From assembly GCA_005788075.1 (NCBI GenBank), contig SXZC01000106.1, positions 1 through 6,018 of the forward strand: 6,018 bases of DNA, read 5' to 3'. The position numbers and the translations under genes are program-made. The stretch is from Actinomycetota bacterium. GTDB taxonomy: Bacteria; Actinomycetota; Thermoleophilia; Miltoncostaeales; Miltoncostaeaceae. Below are positions 1 to 6,018 of this stretch, piece after piece; the stretch's first letter is position 1, and each line of letters opens with the position of its first letter. The notes below the pieces were generated by a model, which saw nothing but the letters and a program-made list of their open reading frames with translations, was not told the DNA's origin and searched no databases.

Positions 1-12
1 CCCGCCGAGGCA

Positions 13-387
13 GTGACCGCGCCCGTGCGACGCGCCCCCGCGGCACCGGCTCCCGCGCCCGCCCGTGCGCCGTCGGCACCGGACCGCCGGCTCGTCGTGG
101 CGCTGGCCACCTCGATCGGCATCGCGGTGCTCGCGCTCGTGCTGGTGTTCGCGATGATCGGGTCGCCCAGCTCGTTCGGCATCGCATCCACCTCGGAGGT
201 GAACGAGCGCCTGTCGATCGTGGAGGCCGGCATCAGTCAATTGCGTGGCGACATCGGCACGCTCGCCCAGCAGCTCGACGCGGGCGGGGGAACGTCGGCC
301 GGCCAGGTGCAGGCGCTCCGCGAGGAGATCGCGAATCTCCGCAGCGAGGTGGAGCAGCTGTGCTCCGTGCTGCCGGTGGTCTGCTAA
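13..387 (+). CDS. Small single-pass membrane protein with coiled-coil tail, unknown function
   Basis: A 124-residue protein of no family I recognise. Residues 1-26 are rich in Pro, Ala and Arg and look disordered. Residues 27-50 form one hydrophobic membrane segment with no obvious signal-peptidase site, so an anchored protein with the C-terminus outside is likely (inferred). Residues 63-88 give a regular heptad pattern: V63, L67, V70, I74, L77, I81, L84, L88. A Gly/Ser/Thr linker (91-97) follows, then a second heptad run: V99, L102, I106, L109, V113, L116. The tail ends with Cys at 117 and at the last position, 124. The start is uncertain: GTG at 13 is used, but the frame is open to the left edge and GTG at 25 is possible, so the gene may be 5' truncated. 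It ends 16 bases before acuC, suggesting one operon. A divisome- or envelope-type oligomeric protein is possible but unsupported. Confidence 0.7.
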   Translation: MTAPVRRAPAAPAPAPARAPSAPDRRLVVALATSIGIAVLALVLVFAMIGSPSSFGIASTSEVNERLSIVEAGISQLRGDIGTLAQQLDAGGGTSAGQVQALREEIANLRSEVEQLCSVLPVVC

Positions 388-403
388 CCCTCAGGGCATG
401 GGG

Positions 404-1555
404 ATGATCGCCTTCGTCGACCGACAGGGGCTCGCCGGCTACGACCTCGGGAGCGACCACCCGCTCGCGCCGGTGAACCGCGAGCTGGCGATCGACCTCA
501 TCCGTGCGTACGGCATGCTCGACCGCCTGGACGTGCTGGTGCTGGAGCCCGAGCCCGGGGACGAGGACCTCATCGCGCGGGTCCACACCGATGCCTACAT
601 GGCCGCTGTGCGTCGCTACAGCCGCACGCCGCAGCTGGCCGCGGCCTTCGAGGCCGGCACCTGGGGGCTCGCGCACGGTGGCGACACGCCGGCCTTCACG
701 GGGATGCACGAGGCGGCCGTGGCCGTGTGCGGTGCCTCGGTCACGGCCGCGCGGGCCGTGTGGGATGGCCGCGCCGATCGCGTGTTCTCCGCGGCCGGCG
801 GCCTGCACCACGCCTTCGCGAACAAGGCGAATGGGTTCTGCATATACAACGACCCCGCCGTGGCAATCCGCTGGCTGCTCGACAACGGCGCGGAGCGCGT
901 GGCCTACGTGGACGTCGACGTGCATCACGGGGATGGCACGCAGTTCATCTTCTACGACGACCCGCGGGTGCTCACGTGCTCGGTGCACGAGAGCGGGCGC
1001 TACCTCTTCCCGGGCACCGGGGCGGTGTCCGAGCGGGGCATCGGACCGGGGGACGGCTATTCGGTGAACATCCCGCTCCCGGCCTTCTCGGGTGACGGGC
1101 CCTACATGCGGGCGATCGAGGAGGTCATCGCCCCGGCAGTCATGGCCTTCCAGCCCGACATCATCATCACGCAGGACGGCGTCGACCCGCACCACCAGGA
1201 TCCGCTCGCGCACCTGCAGGTGCGCATGTCCACGTTCCCCCTCCTGTGGCGGGTGCTCCACGACCTGGCCGATCGCGCCGCGGGCGGGCGGTGGATCGCC
1301 CTCGGGGGCGGGGGCTACAACGTGGACGTGCTTCCGCGGGCGTGGGCCCTGCTGTTCGCCGAGATGACGGGGGCGGAGCCCGATGACGAGATACCGGCGG
1401 ACTGGCTCGCCCGTGCTGCCGAGCTGAGCGATCGGGACGACCTCACGCCCCTGCTCATGGGCGACCCCGATCCCGAGGTCGGGGCCGCGGAGCGCGCGGC
1501 AGCCGACGCGGAGGGGCATGCGGCGGTGGACGAGGCGATCGAGGTGCTTCTCTGA
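404..1555 (+). CDS. acuC: AcuC-like zinc-dependent deacetylase (histone deacetylase family)
   Basis: A 383-residue class I/II-type deacetylase that removes acetyl groups from lysine or small acetylated amines in the cytoplasm. In Bacillus, AcuC deacetylates and reactivates acetyl-CoA synthetase. The arginase/deacetylase fold motifs are complete: the His pair in LHHAF (135-136), GFCIYND (144-150), DVDVHHGDG with zinc ligands D172 and H174, the third zinc ligand D261 in QDGVDPHHQDPLAHL, and the catalytic Tyr305 in GGGGYN. The QxGxD...DPLAHL block is AcuC-like rather than HDLP- or APAH-like. The usual His before Gly in that block is Asp258 here. The tail after about residue 330 is charged and family-variable. 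ATG 404 was chosen because AGG(G) at 393-396 is well spaced from it; ATG 398, two codons earlier, is almost equally possible. No acetyl-CoA synthetase or acetyltransferase gene is visible nearby, so the substrate is unknown. Confidence 0.93.
   Translation: MIAFVDRQGLAGYDLGSDHPLAPVNRELAIDLIRAYGMLDRLDVLVLEPEPGDEDLIARVHTDAYMAAVRRYSRTPQLAAAFEAGTWGLAHGGDTPAFTGMHEAAVAVCGASVTAARAVWDGRADRVFSAAGGLHHAFANKANGFCIYNDPAVAIRWLLDNGAERVAYVDVDVHHGDGTQFIFYDDPRVLTCSVHESGRYLFPGTGAVSERGIGPGDGYSVNIPLPAFSGDGPYMRAIEEVIAPAVMAFQPDIIITQDGVDPHHQDPLAHLQVRMSTFPLLWRVLHDLADRAAGGRWIALGGGGYNVDVLPRAWALLFAEMTGAEPDDEIPADWLARAAELSDRDDLTPLLMGDPDPEVGAAERAAADAEGHAAVDEAIEVLL
1541..1546 (+). promoter_or_regulatory. Ribosome binding site GAGGTG deciding the CTG start of the HD gene
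   Basis: GAGGTG lies inside the last codons of acuC, five bases before CTG at 1552. Spacing and sequence suit a Shine-Dalgarno element. No such element sits at good spacing before the first conventional start, GTG 1657. Confidence 0.55.
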
Positions 1556-2139
1556 GCAGCGCGGCCACCCCCTGGCGGCTCGCCGATGACCCGCGCGGAG
1601 CGCACGACATCTGCCAGGCGCTCTCCACGCCGTCGCGCTATGAGCACGCGCGGGGGGTGGCACAGCAGGCCGCCCGCGCCGCCCGCAGCCTCAGGCTGCC
1701 CGGCGCGCGCCGCCGCCTGCTGCTGGCAGCCGCCTGGCTGCACGACATCGGATACGCGCGTCCCGGCCCGCACCACGCGGTCGCGGGTGCGCGGGCGCTG
1801 CGCCTCGCCGGCCATGAGCGGCTCGCGCGCATCGTGGCTCACCACTCGAACGCGGCAGAGCGCGCCCGGCTGGAGGGCCTTCCCTCCGTTGAGCAGGAGT
1901 TCCCTCGCCCGACCGGCGACGATGCCCTCGTGCTGGCGTTGCTCGACGCGTCGGACCTCGTCACCGGTCCGCGCGGCGAGCGGGTGGATCCCGCGGGAAG
2001 GCTGGCGGGGCTGGTGGAGCGGCGCGGACCGGACAGCCCCGCGGTGGCGGCGCTCGTGCGCAACGTCAACCGGCTCGGCGCCGATCCGGTGACCCGCGCG
2101 CTGGTGGAGGAGCTCTCGGCGCAGGTGGTGATGTCGTGA
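1552..2139 (+). CDS. HD-domain metal-dependent phosphohydrolase-like protein, probable CTG start
   Basis: A 195-residue HD-domain protein, probably a cytoplasmic metal-dependent phosphohydrolase; its substrate cannot be read from sequence. Domain signs are SRYEHARGVA with the first metal-ligand His at 32, WLHDIGY with the HD pair at 64-65, HHAVAGA (74-80), IVAHHS (94-99), and the distal Asp in LLDASDLVTGPRG (D132 or, more likely, D135). The first GTG in frame (1657) falls at residue 36, inside the first conserved helix, and would remove His32. Between the in-frame TGA at 1384-1386 and 1657 there is no ATG, GTG or TTG; CTG occurs only at 1396 and 1552. CTG 1552 overlaps the acuC stop (CTGA) and follows GAGGTG by five bases, so it is the best start. 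A caller limited to usual starts would give a truncated 160-residue product (1657-2139). The stop overlaps the next gene by four bases. The family assignment is firm, the start less so. Confidence 0.82.
   Translation: MSSAATPWRLADDPRGAHDICQALSTPSRYEHARGVAQQAARAARSLRLPGARRRLLLAAAWLHDIGYARPGPHHAVAGARALRLAGHERLARIVAHHSNAAERARLEGLPSVEQEFPRPTGDDALVLALLDASDLVTGPRGERVDPAGRLAGLVERRGPDSPAVAALVRNVNRLGADPVTRALVEELSAQVVMS
2123..2128 (+). promoter_or_regulatory. Ribosome binding site AGGTGG for the LOG-family gene
   Basis: AGGTGG lies within the end of the HD gene, seven bases before the GTG start at 2136. It supports that start together with the GTGA stop-start overlap. Confidence 0.5.
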
Positions 2140-2669
2140 GCGAGCGCGTCGTGGCGGTGTTCGGGAGCTCGCGCATCGGGCCCGACGACCCCGACTACCA
2201 CCAGGCGGAGCGCCTTGGACGACTCCTCGGGGATGCGGGCTGGACGGTCGCCACCGGCGGTCACGACGGCGCGATGGCGGCCGTGTCGCGCGGTGCGCGT
2301 GAGGCGGGCGCGCACGTGGTGGGGGTGACGATGCCCGGGCCGCAGGGGCGATCGCCGAATGCCTGGGTGGCCGAAGAGCGACCGGCCGACGACCTCTTCG
2401 CCCGGCTGCGCATGCTGTTGGACGCCGACGCCTGGATCGCCGTCGCCGGTGGCGTGGGCACGCTTGCCGAGATCGCCGTCGCCTGGAACCTCATGCAGAA
2501 CGCCCACGTGGCGCCCCGACCGCTCATCGTGGTCGGCGCCGGTTGGCGCACCGTGCTCGACTCGCTGGGTGATGCGCTCGTCGTGGACGCCGCTGACCTC
2601 GCCATGGTCACCGCGGTGCCCGACGCCGAGGCGGCGATGGCCGCCCTCGGCCCGCGCATCGGCGCCTAG
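2136..2669 (+). CDS. LOG/SLOG-family Rossmann protein (TIGR00725-like, lysine decarboxylase-like fold)
   Basis: A 177-residue single-domain protein of the LOG/SLOG superfamily. Characterised members hydrolyse nucleoside 5'-monophosphates to base and ribose 5-phosphate, or bind nucleotides. The N-terminal strand and loop VVAVFGSSR (5-13) open a Rossmann fold. TGGHDGAMAAVSRGAREAGAH (40-60) matches the TGGxxGxM...GAxxAG signature. AGGVGTLAEI (104-113) matches PGGxGTxxE with Ala for Pro and Glu112 retained. The Arg that in LOG enzymes lies about 16 residues before GGxGT is not exactly placed; R90 or R92 may substitute, so activity is uncertain. Length fits the short bacterial branch. GTG 2136 overlaps the HD stop (GTGA) and has a good ribosome binding site, so translation is probably coupled. 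The stop is TAG, one base from the stop of convergent pgi. Older labels such as 'lysine decarboxylase' would be misleading. Confidence 0.85.
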   Translation: MSERVVAVFGSSRIGPDDPDYHQAERLGRLLGDAGWTVATGGHDGAMAAVSRGAREAGAHVVGVTMPGPQGRSPNAWVAEERPADDLFARLRMLLDADAWIAVAGGVGTLAEIAVAWNLMQNAHVAPRPLIVVGAGWRTVLDSLGDALVVDAADLAMVTAVPDAEAAMAALGPRIGA

Positions 2670-2697
2670 CTCAGGGGGGAGTCGCGGCGCCGAGGGC
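2643..2697. terminator. Possible bidirectional terminator: inverted repeats across the convergent stop codons
   Basis: Two mutually exclusive stems overlap here. GCCCTCGGC at 2643-2651 pairs perfectly with GCCGAGGGC at 2689-2697. TCGGCGCC at 2659-2666 pairs with GGCGCCGA at 2686-2693, leaving a 19-base loop holding both stop codons. No T-run follows on either strand, so an intrinsic terminator is not proven. In such GC-rich DNA, stems of 8-9 bp can arise by chance. Confidence 0.3.
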
Positions 2698-4257
2698 CAC
2701 GGCCGCGCGGCGCAGGCCCATGAGCGGGTCATCGCCGAGGTCGATGCGCACGAGGCGGCGACCGGCGGTCTCGAGGGCCTGGGCGTCTCCGATGGCTTGC
2801 GCGCGCAGCAGCTCGCCGAAGGTGTGGTCCTGGCCCGGGATCGGCAGGTCGGGTGATCCGGGGCCGAGGAACTGCACGAACACGCCGGATCCCGGCCCGC
2901 CCTTGTGCAGCTGGCCGGTGGAGTGCAGGAATCGCGGCCCCCACCCCGCCGTGGTGGCCGCGCGGGTCCTCTCGCGGATCGCCGCGCGCATGGCGCTCAT
3001 GAACCGGTCTCCCTCGGGGGTGGGGGTGGTGAAGGCGAGCAGGGCCAGGTAGTCGCCGCGCTCGAGCATGTCCACCGCGCGGACGATGTCCTCGGGCTCG
3101 CCGCGGTCATCGCGCGGCACGCCCGCGCCCGCGAGCGCGCGGTTGGCCGCCTCCTTGGCGGCCTGCACGTCGGGCTGGTCGAACGGGTTCACGCCCAGCT
3201 CCGCGCCGGCGGTGGCGACGGCCATCTCGAGGCCCATGTAGAGGCCGGCCACGTCGAGCGGCTCGCGGATGTCCATCACGAATACCGGGATGCCCGTGGC
3301 GCCGATCGCGACGACATCGGCGTCGTGCTCGCCGGTGAGGCGCAGGTGCAGCAGCACGCGATCGGACCCGTAGTCGGATGCGTCACCGAGCGGCTCGTCG
3401 GCGATGGGCACGATTCCCTCGCCCTGCTTGCCGAGGCTCTCGGCCACCAGTTGCTCGGCCCAGAGGCCGAAGGATCCGATGCCCGGGTCGGCGATGATCG
3501 TGAGCTTGTCGCGCCCGGCGCGCGCGAGCGCGGCGAGCGCGACTCCCATGCGCACGGGCTGAGGGTCGACGCGCGCGGCGGCGGCGCGGTCGAGCAGCGG
3601 CAGCAGGGGCACGCCCGCGAATGCCATGGGGATGAGCCCGAACAGCGTGAGGGCCGAGAAGCGCCCGCCCACGTCCGGCGGGTTCTCGGCCACCATGCGC
3701 CAGCCCTGCTCGAGCGCCATCGTGGCGAGGGGCGTTCCCGGGTCGGTGATGGCGATGAGGTGCTGCCGCGCCGCGTCACCCAGGCCGTCGGCGAGGAACT
3801 GCTCGACGTGCGCGAGGAACGCCAGCGGCTCGGCCGTGGTTCCGCTCTTCGACGAGGTGATGGCAAGGCAGCGCGCCGGATCGATGCCGTCGGTCACCTG
3901 CGTCACCGCCACGGGGTCGGTGGAGTCGAGGATGCGCAGCTCGATGCCACGGCCGTGGCCGAACGTGCGCCGCGTCACCTCGGGGGACAGGCTCGAGCCA
4001 CCCATTCCCAGCACCAGCACGTGGTCGATGCCCTTGGCACCCGCGCCGTCGACAAGGGCATCGATGGCCGGCACCTCTGCCCGCATGTCCTCGGGCGCCC
4101 GCATCCAGCCGGTCCACGCGCGGGCGGCATCGGCGTGGTTGCCCCATGCCGCCGGATCACCAGCCAGCACCTGGTCCACGAGGCCCCGCGCCTCGGCATC
4201 CGCGACCGCCTCCTCCACGAGGCCGGCCGCCGGGCCGGGGCGCAGGATCACCCTCAT
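2671..4257 (-). CDS. pgi: Glucose-6-phosphate isomerase, stand-alone form of the Tal-Pgi isomerase domain
   Basis: A 528-residue cytoplasmic isomerase interconverting glucose 6-phosphate and fructose 6-phosphate. Two SIS domains are visible: the first has GMGGSSLSPE (84-93), SSKSGTTAEPL (135-145) and GGRFSALTLFGLIP (197-210); the second has AESLGKQGEGIVP (272-284, probable catalytic Glu273). NPFDQPDVQAAKE (357-369, Lys368) and FLHSTGQLHKGGP (443-455, His451) follow. This motif order, and the text around each motif, resemble the C-terminal half of bifunctional transaldolase/isomerase proteins rather than classical E. coli-type Pgi. The transaldolase half is absent. The ATG at 4257 shares its A with the tkt stop (TGATG), with no clear ribosome binding site, so translation is probably coupled to tkt. 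The frame is open upstream to 4509, but that part overlaps tkt in another frame and looks non-coding. The gene ends one base from the convergent LOG-family gene. Confidence 0.93.
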   Translation of the reverse strand: MRVILRPGPAAGLVEEAVADAEARGLVDQVLAGDPAAWGNHADAARAWTGWMRAPEDMRAEVPAIDALVDGAGAKGIDHVLVLGMGGSSLSPEVTRRTFGHGRGIELRILDSTDPVAVTQVTDGIDPARCLAITSSKSGTTAEPLAFLAHVEQFLADGLGDAARQHLIAITDPGTPLATMALEQGWRMVAENPPDVGGRFSALTLFGLIPMAFAGVPLLPLLDRAAAARVDPQPVRMGVALAALARAGRDKLTIIADPGIGSFGLWAEQLVAESLGKQGEGIVPIADEPLGDASDYGSDRVLLHLRLTGEHDADVVAIGATGIPVFVMDIREPLDVAGLYMGLEMAVATAGAELGVNPFDQPDVQAAKEAANRALAGAGVPRDDRGEPEDIVRAVDMLERGDYLALLAFTTPTPEGDRFMSAMRAAIRERTRAATTAGWGPRFLHSTGQLHKGGPGSGVFVQFLGPGSPDLPIPGQDHTFGELLRAQAIGDAQALETAGRRLVRIDLGDDPLMGLRRAAVALGAATPP

Positions 4258-6018
4258 CAGCCGGGCGCCGCCGCCAGCGAGGCGCGGGCCGCGGTCGCCA
4301 CGACCTCGGGGGTCATGCCCAGCTGCTCCATCACGGTCCCGCCGGGAGCGGACTCGCCGAAGCGGTCGATGCCCACCGTGCGACCCCACGTGCCGGTCCA
4401 GCGGGCCCACCCGAACGTGGATGCGGCCTCCACCGACACGCGCGCGGCGATGGCCGGCGGCAGCACCTCGTCGCGGTAGGCATCGGACTGCGCGAGGAAG
4501 AGCTCCCACGAGGGCATGCTCACCACGCGGGCCGACACCCCCTCACCGGCCAGCAGGTCACGCGCCGCAAGCGCCAGCGACACCTCCGAGCCGGTGGCGA
4601 TGATGATGCAGTCGCCTCCGGGCGCCAGCACGTAGGCCCCGCGATCCACCGGCGGCTGCTCCATCGGGAGCACCGGCACGCCCTGGCGGGTGAGCACGAG
4701 CGCGGTGGGCCCATCCTCTCGGGCCACGGCGATGCGCCACGCCTGCGCCGTCTCGCGGGCATCGGCGGGGCGGATGGTCACCAGGCCCGGGATCGACCGC
4801 AGGGCCGCGAGCTGCTCGATGGGCTAGTGCGTGGGGCCGTCCTCGCCCACCGCCACGGAGTCGTGGGTGAACACCAGGATCGACGGCAGCGCCTGCAGGG
4901 CGGCCATGCGGATGGCGTTCTTCATGTAGTCCGAGAACGTCATGAAGGTCGAGCCGTAGGCGCGGAAGCCGCCGTGGGCCGTCATGCCGTTGACCGCCGC
5001 CGCCATGCCGAACTCGCGCACCCCGAAGCGGATGTTGCGCCCGGCGAAGGAGCCCGGGGCAACGTCGGGGGAGTCCTTGATGACCGTGCCGGTGGAGCTC
5101 GCGAGGTCGGCGGCGCCGCCCACGAGCTCGGGCACCGTGGCGGCGATCGCGTTGAGCGCGACCGTGGACGCCACGCGGGTGGCCGGTGACTCGCCCTCCT
5201 CGAACGTGGGCAGAGACGCGTCCCACCCGGCGGGCAGCTCGCCGGCCAGGCGCCTGCGCAGCTCGGCGGCCTCGGCGGGGAAGTCGGCCGCGTAGGCGTC
5301 CATCGCGGCGTCCCAGGCGGACACCAGCCCGGCGCCGCGCTCGCGCAGCACCGGGGCCCATGCCGCCACGTCGTCGGGCACGAGGAACTCGGCGTCCTCG
5401 GGCCAGCCGTAGGCCTGCTTCGCGAGGCGCGCCTCGTCGGGGCCCAGCGGCGCGCCATGCGCCTTGCTGGTGTCCTGCACGTTCGGCGCGCCGAATCCGA
5501 TGTGCGAGCGGTAGCGCACCAGGGTCGGGCGGCCGTCGCCGTCGCGGGCCTCGTCGAGCACCCGGTCGATCTCGGCGAGGTCGTTGGCGTCGGCAATCTC
5601 GAGCACCCTCCAGCCGTAGGCGTCGAAGCGCGTCGTGACGTCGTCGCCGGTGGACATGCCGGTGGGACCATCGAGGCTGATGGTGTTGTCGTCGAAGATC
5701 ACCACGAGCTTGCCGAGGCGCAGGAAGTCCGCGAGCGAGCACGACTCGTGCGAGATGCCCTCCATCAGGTCGCCGTCCGACGCGATCACCCACGTGTGGT
5801 GGTCCACCACGGCGTGCCCGGGCCGGTTGAACTCGGCGGCGAGCATGGCCTCGGCCAGCGCGAGCCCGACGGCGTTGCCGAGGCCCTGGCCCAGGGGGCC
5901 GGTGGTCACCTCGACGCCCGGCACGTGCCCACGCTCGGGGTGCCCGGGCGTGCGGCTGCCCCACTGGCGAAACGCGCGGTTGTCGTCCAGCGACAGCGCG
6001 TAGCCGCTCAGGTGCAGC
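4257..6018 (-). pseudogene. tkt: Transketolase, 5' end outside the window, interrupted by one in-frame TAG
   Basis: Transketolase transfers two-carbon ketol units between sugar phosphates using thiamine diphosphate. The gene runs in from the right edge; 587 codons are seen and roughly 90 are missing. Before the stop (397 residues, counted from the edge) come GHPE (25-28), TTGPLGQG (38-45), SDGDLMEG (80-87, cofactor and metal binding), the His of KAHGAPLG (187), FGVREFGMAAAVNG with catalytic Glu335, and FTHDSVAVGEDGPTH (383-397). Then TAG (4826-4824) stands where the family has Gln of GPTHQP. In the same frame 188 more residues follow, starting PIEQLAALRSIPGL and holding RPADARET, LTRQGVPVLP, IIATGSEVSLAL and GIDRFGESAPGG. 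No frameshift or other damage is seen. The 397-residue product would lack part of the pyrimidine domain and the whole C-terminal domain. The family is certain; whether the gene is truly dead, misread, or read through is open. Confidence 0.85.
4824..4826 (-). other. In-frame amber codon in tkt at the conserved GPTH-Gln position
   Basis: On the coding strand the codons are GGC CCC ACG CAC TAG CCC ATC GAG CAG. A C-to-T change from CAG to TAG explains the codon. It lies directly after the substrate-contacting His of the GPTH motif. The first usable downstream start, GTG 4781, is 14 codons further on and has no ribosome binding site. Confidence 0.95.

Noticed and set aside
233..1663. Long open frame on the minus strand opposite acuC
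   Set aside because: Its translation is Arg/His/Gly/Pro-rich with no family motif, while the plus strand encodes a complete deacetylase. It is a by-product of high GC.
1586..2092. ATG-started frame at 1586 overlapping the HD gene
   Set aside because: It is a Ser/Arg/Thr-rich out-of-frame reading. The HD motifs are in the other frame.
2905..4479. Long open frame on the plus strand opposite pgi
   Set aside because: Low-complexity Arg/Gly/His/Ala composition and no recognisable domain. The minus strand carries all the isomerase motifs.
4258..4509. N-terminal extension of pgi up to 4509
   Set aside because: The extension overlaps the conserved end of tkt in another frame and resembles no domain. 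ATG 4257 with the TGATG overlap is a natural start.
4257..4781. Independent gene for a transketolase C-terminal half starting at GTG 4781
   Set aside because: There is no ribosome binding site, and the start falls inside the pyrimidine domain, not at the domain boundary where naturally split transketolases divide. Conserved sequence also continues upstream to the TAG.
4824..4826. TAG reassigned to glutamine throughout the genome
   Set aside because: The LOG-family gene terminates naturally at TAG (2667-2669), and I know of no bacterial lineage with this reassignment. A single-site explanation is simpler.
4558..5964. Long minus-strand frame overlapping tkt
   Set aside because: It is a frame-shifted reading of tkt, rich in Arg/Gly/Pro. 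The true transketolase motifs are in the neighbouring frame.

Overview
The window comes from a very GC-rich bacterial chromosome, with G or C at nearly every third codon position. Gene content and protein style suggest a high-GC actinobacterium: an AcuC-type deacetylase, and a glucose-6-phosphate isomerase of the kind usually fused to transaldolase. A deep-branching group such as Thermoleophilia is possible, but that is a guess. The window is almost entirely coding, with no RNA genes, mobile elements or CRISPR arrays visible.

Plus strand, 1-2669: four tightly packed genes that look like one transcription unit. They are a small membrane-anchored coiled-coil protein (13-387), an AcuC-like zinc deacetylase (404-1555), an HD-domain protein (best read as 1552-2139) and a LOG/SLOG-family Rossmann protein (2136-2669). 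The last two junctions are 4-base overlaps of stop and start. The HD gene has no ATG, GTG or TTG in a position that keeps its domain whole. It appears to begin at a CTG that overlaps the acuC stop, preceded by GAGGTG.

Minus strand, 6018-2671: the pentose-phosphate/glycolysis pair tkt then pgi, joined by a TGATG overlap. tkt enters from the right edge without its first roughly 90 codons. It is intact except for one in-frame TAG at 4826-4824, which replaces the glutamine of the conserved GPTHQP motif. The frame continues for another 188 conserved codons, so this is a single-base nonsense change, a sequencing error or a readthrough site, not a split gene. pgi is the stand-alone isomerase part of the Tal-Pgi family, and no transaldolase lies between it and tkt.

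The two units converge with a single base between their stop codons (2669 and 2671). Two competing inverted repeats span this junction and may form a terminator. The strongest points for follow-up are the amber codon in tkt and the CTG start of the HD gene. I see no clear new defence or mobile system.
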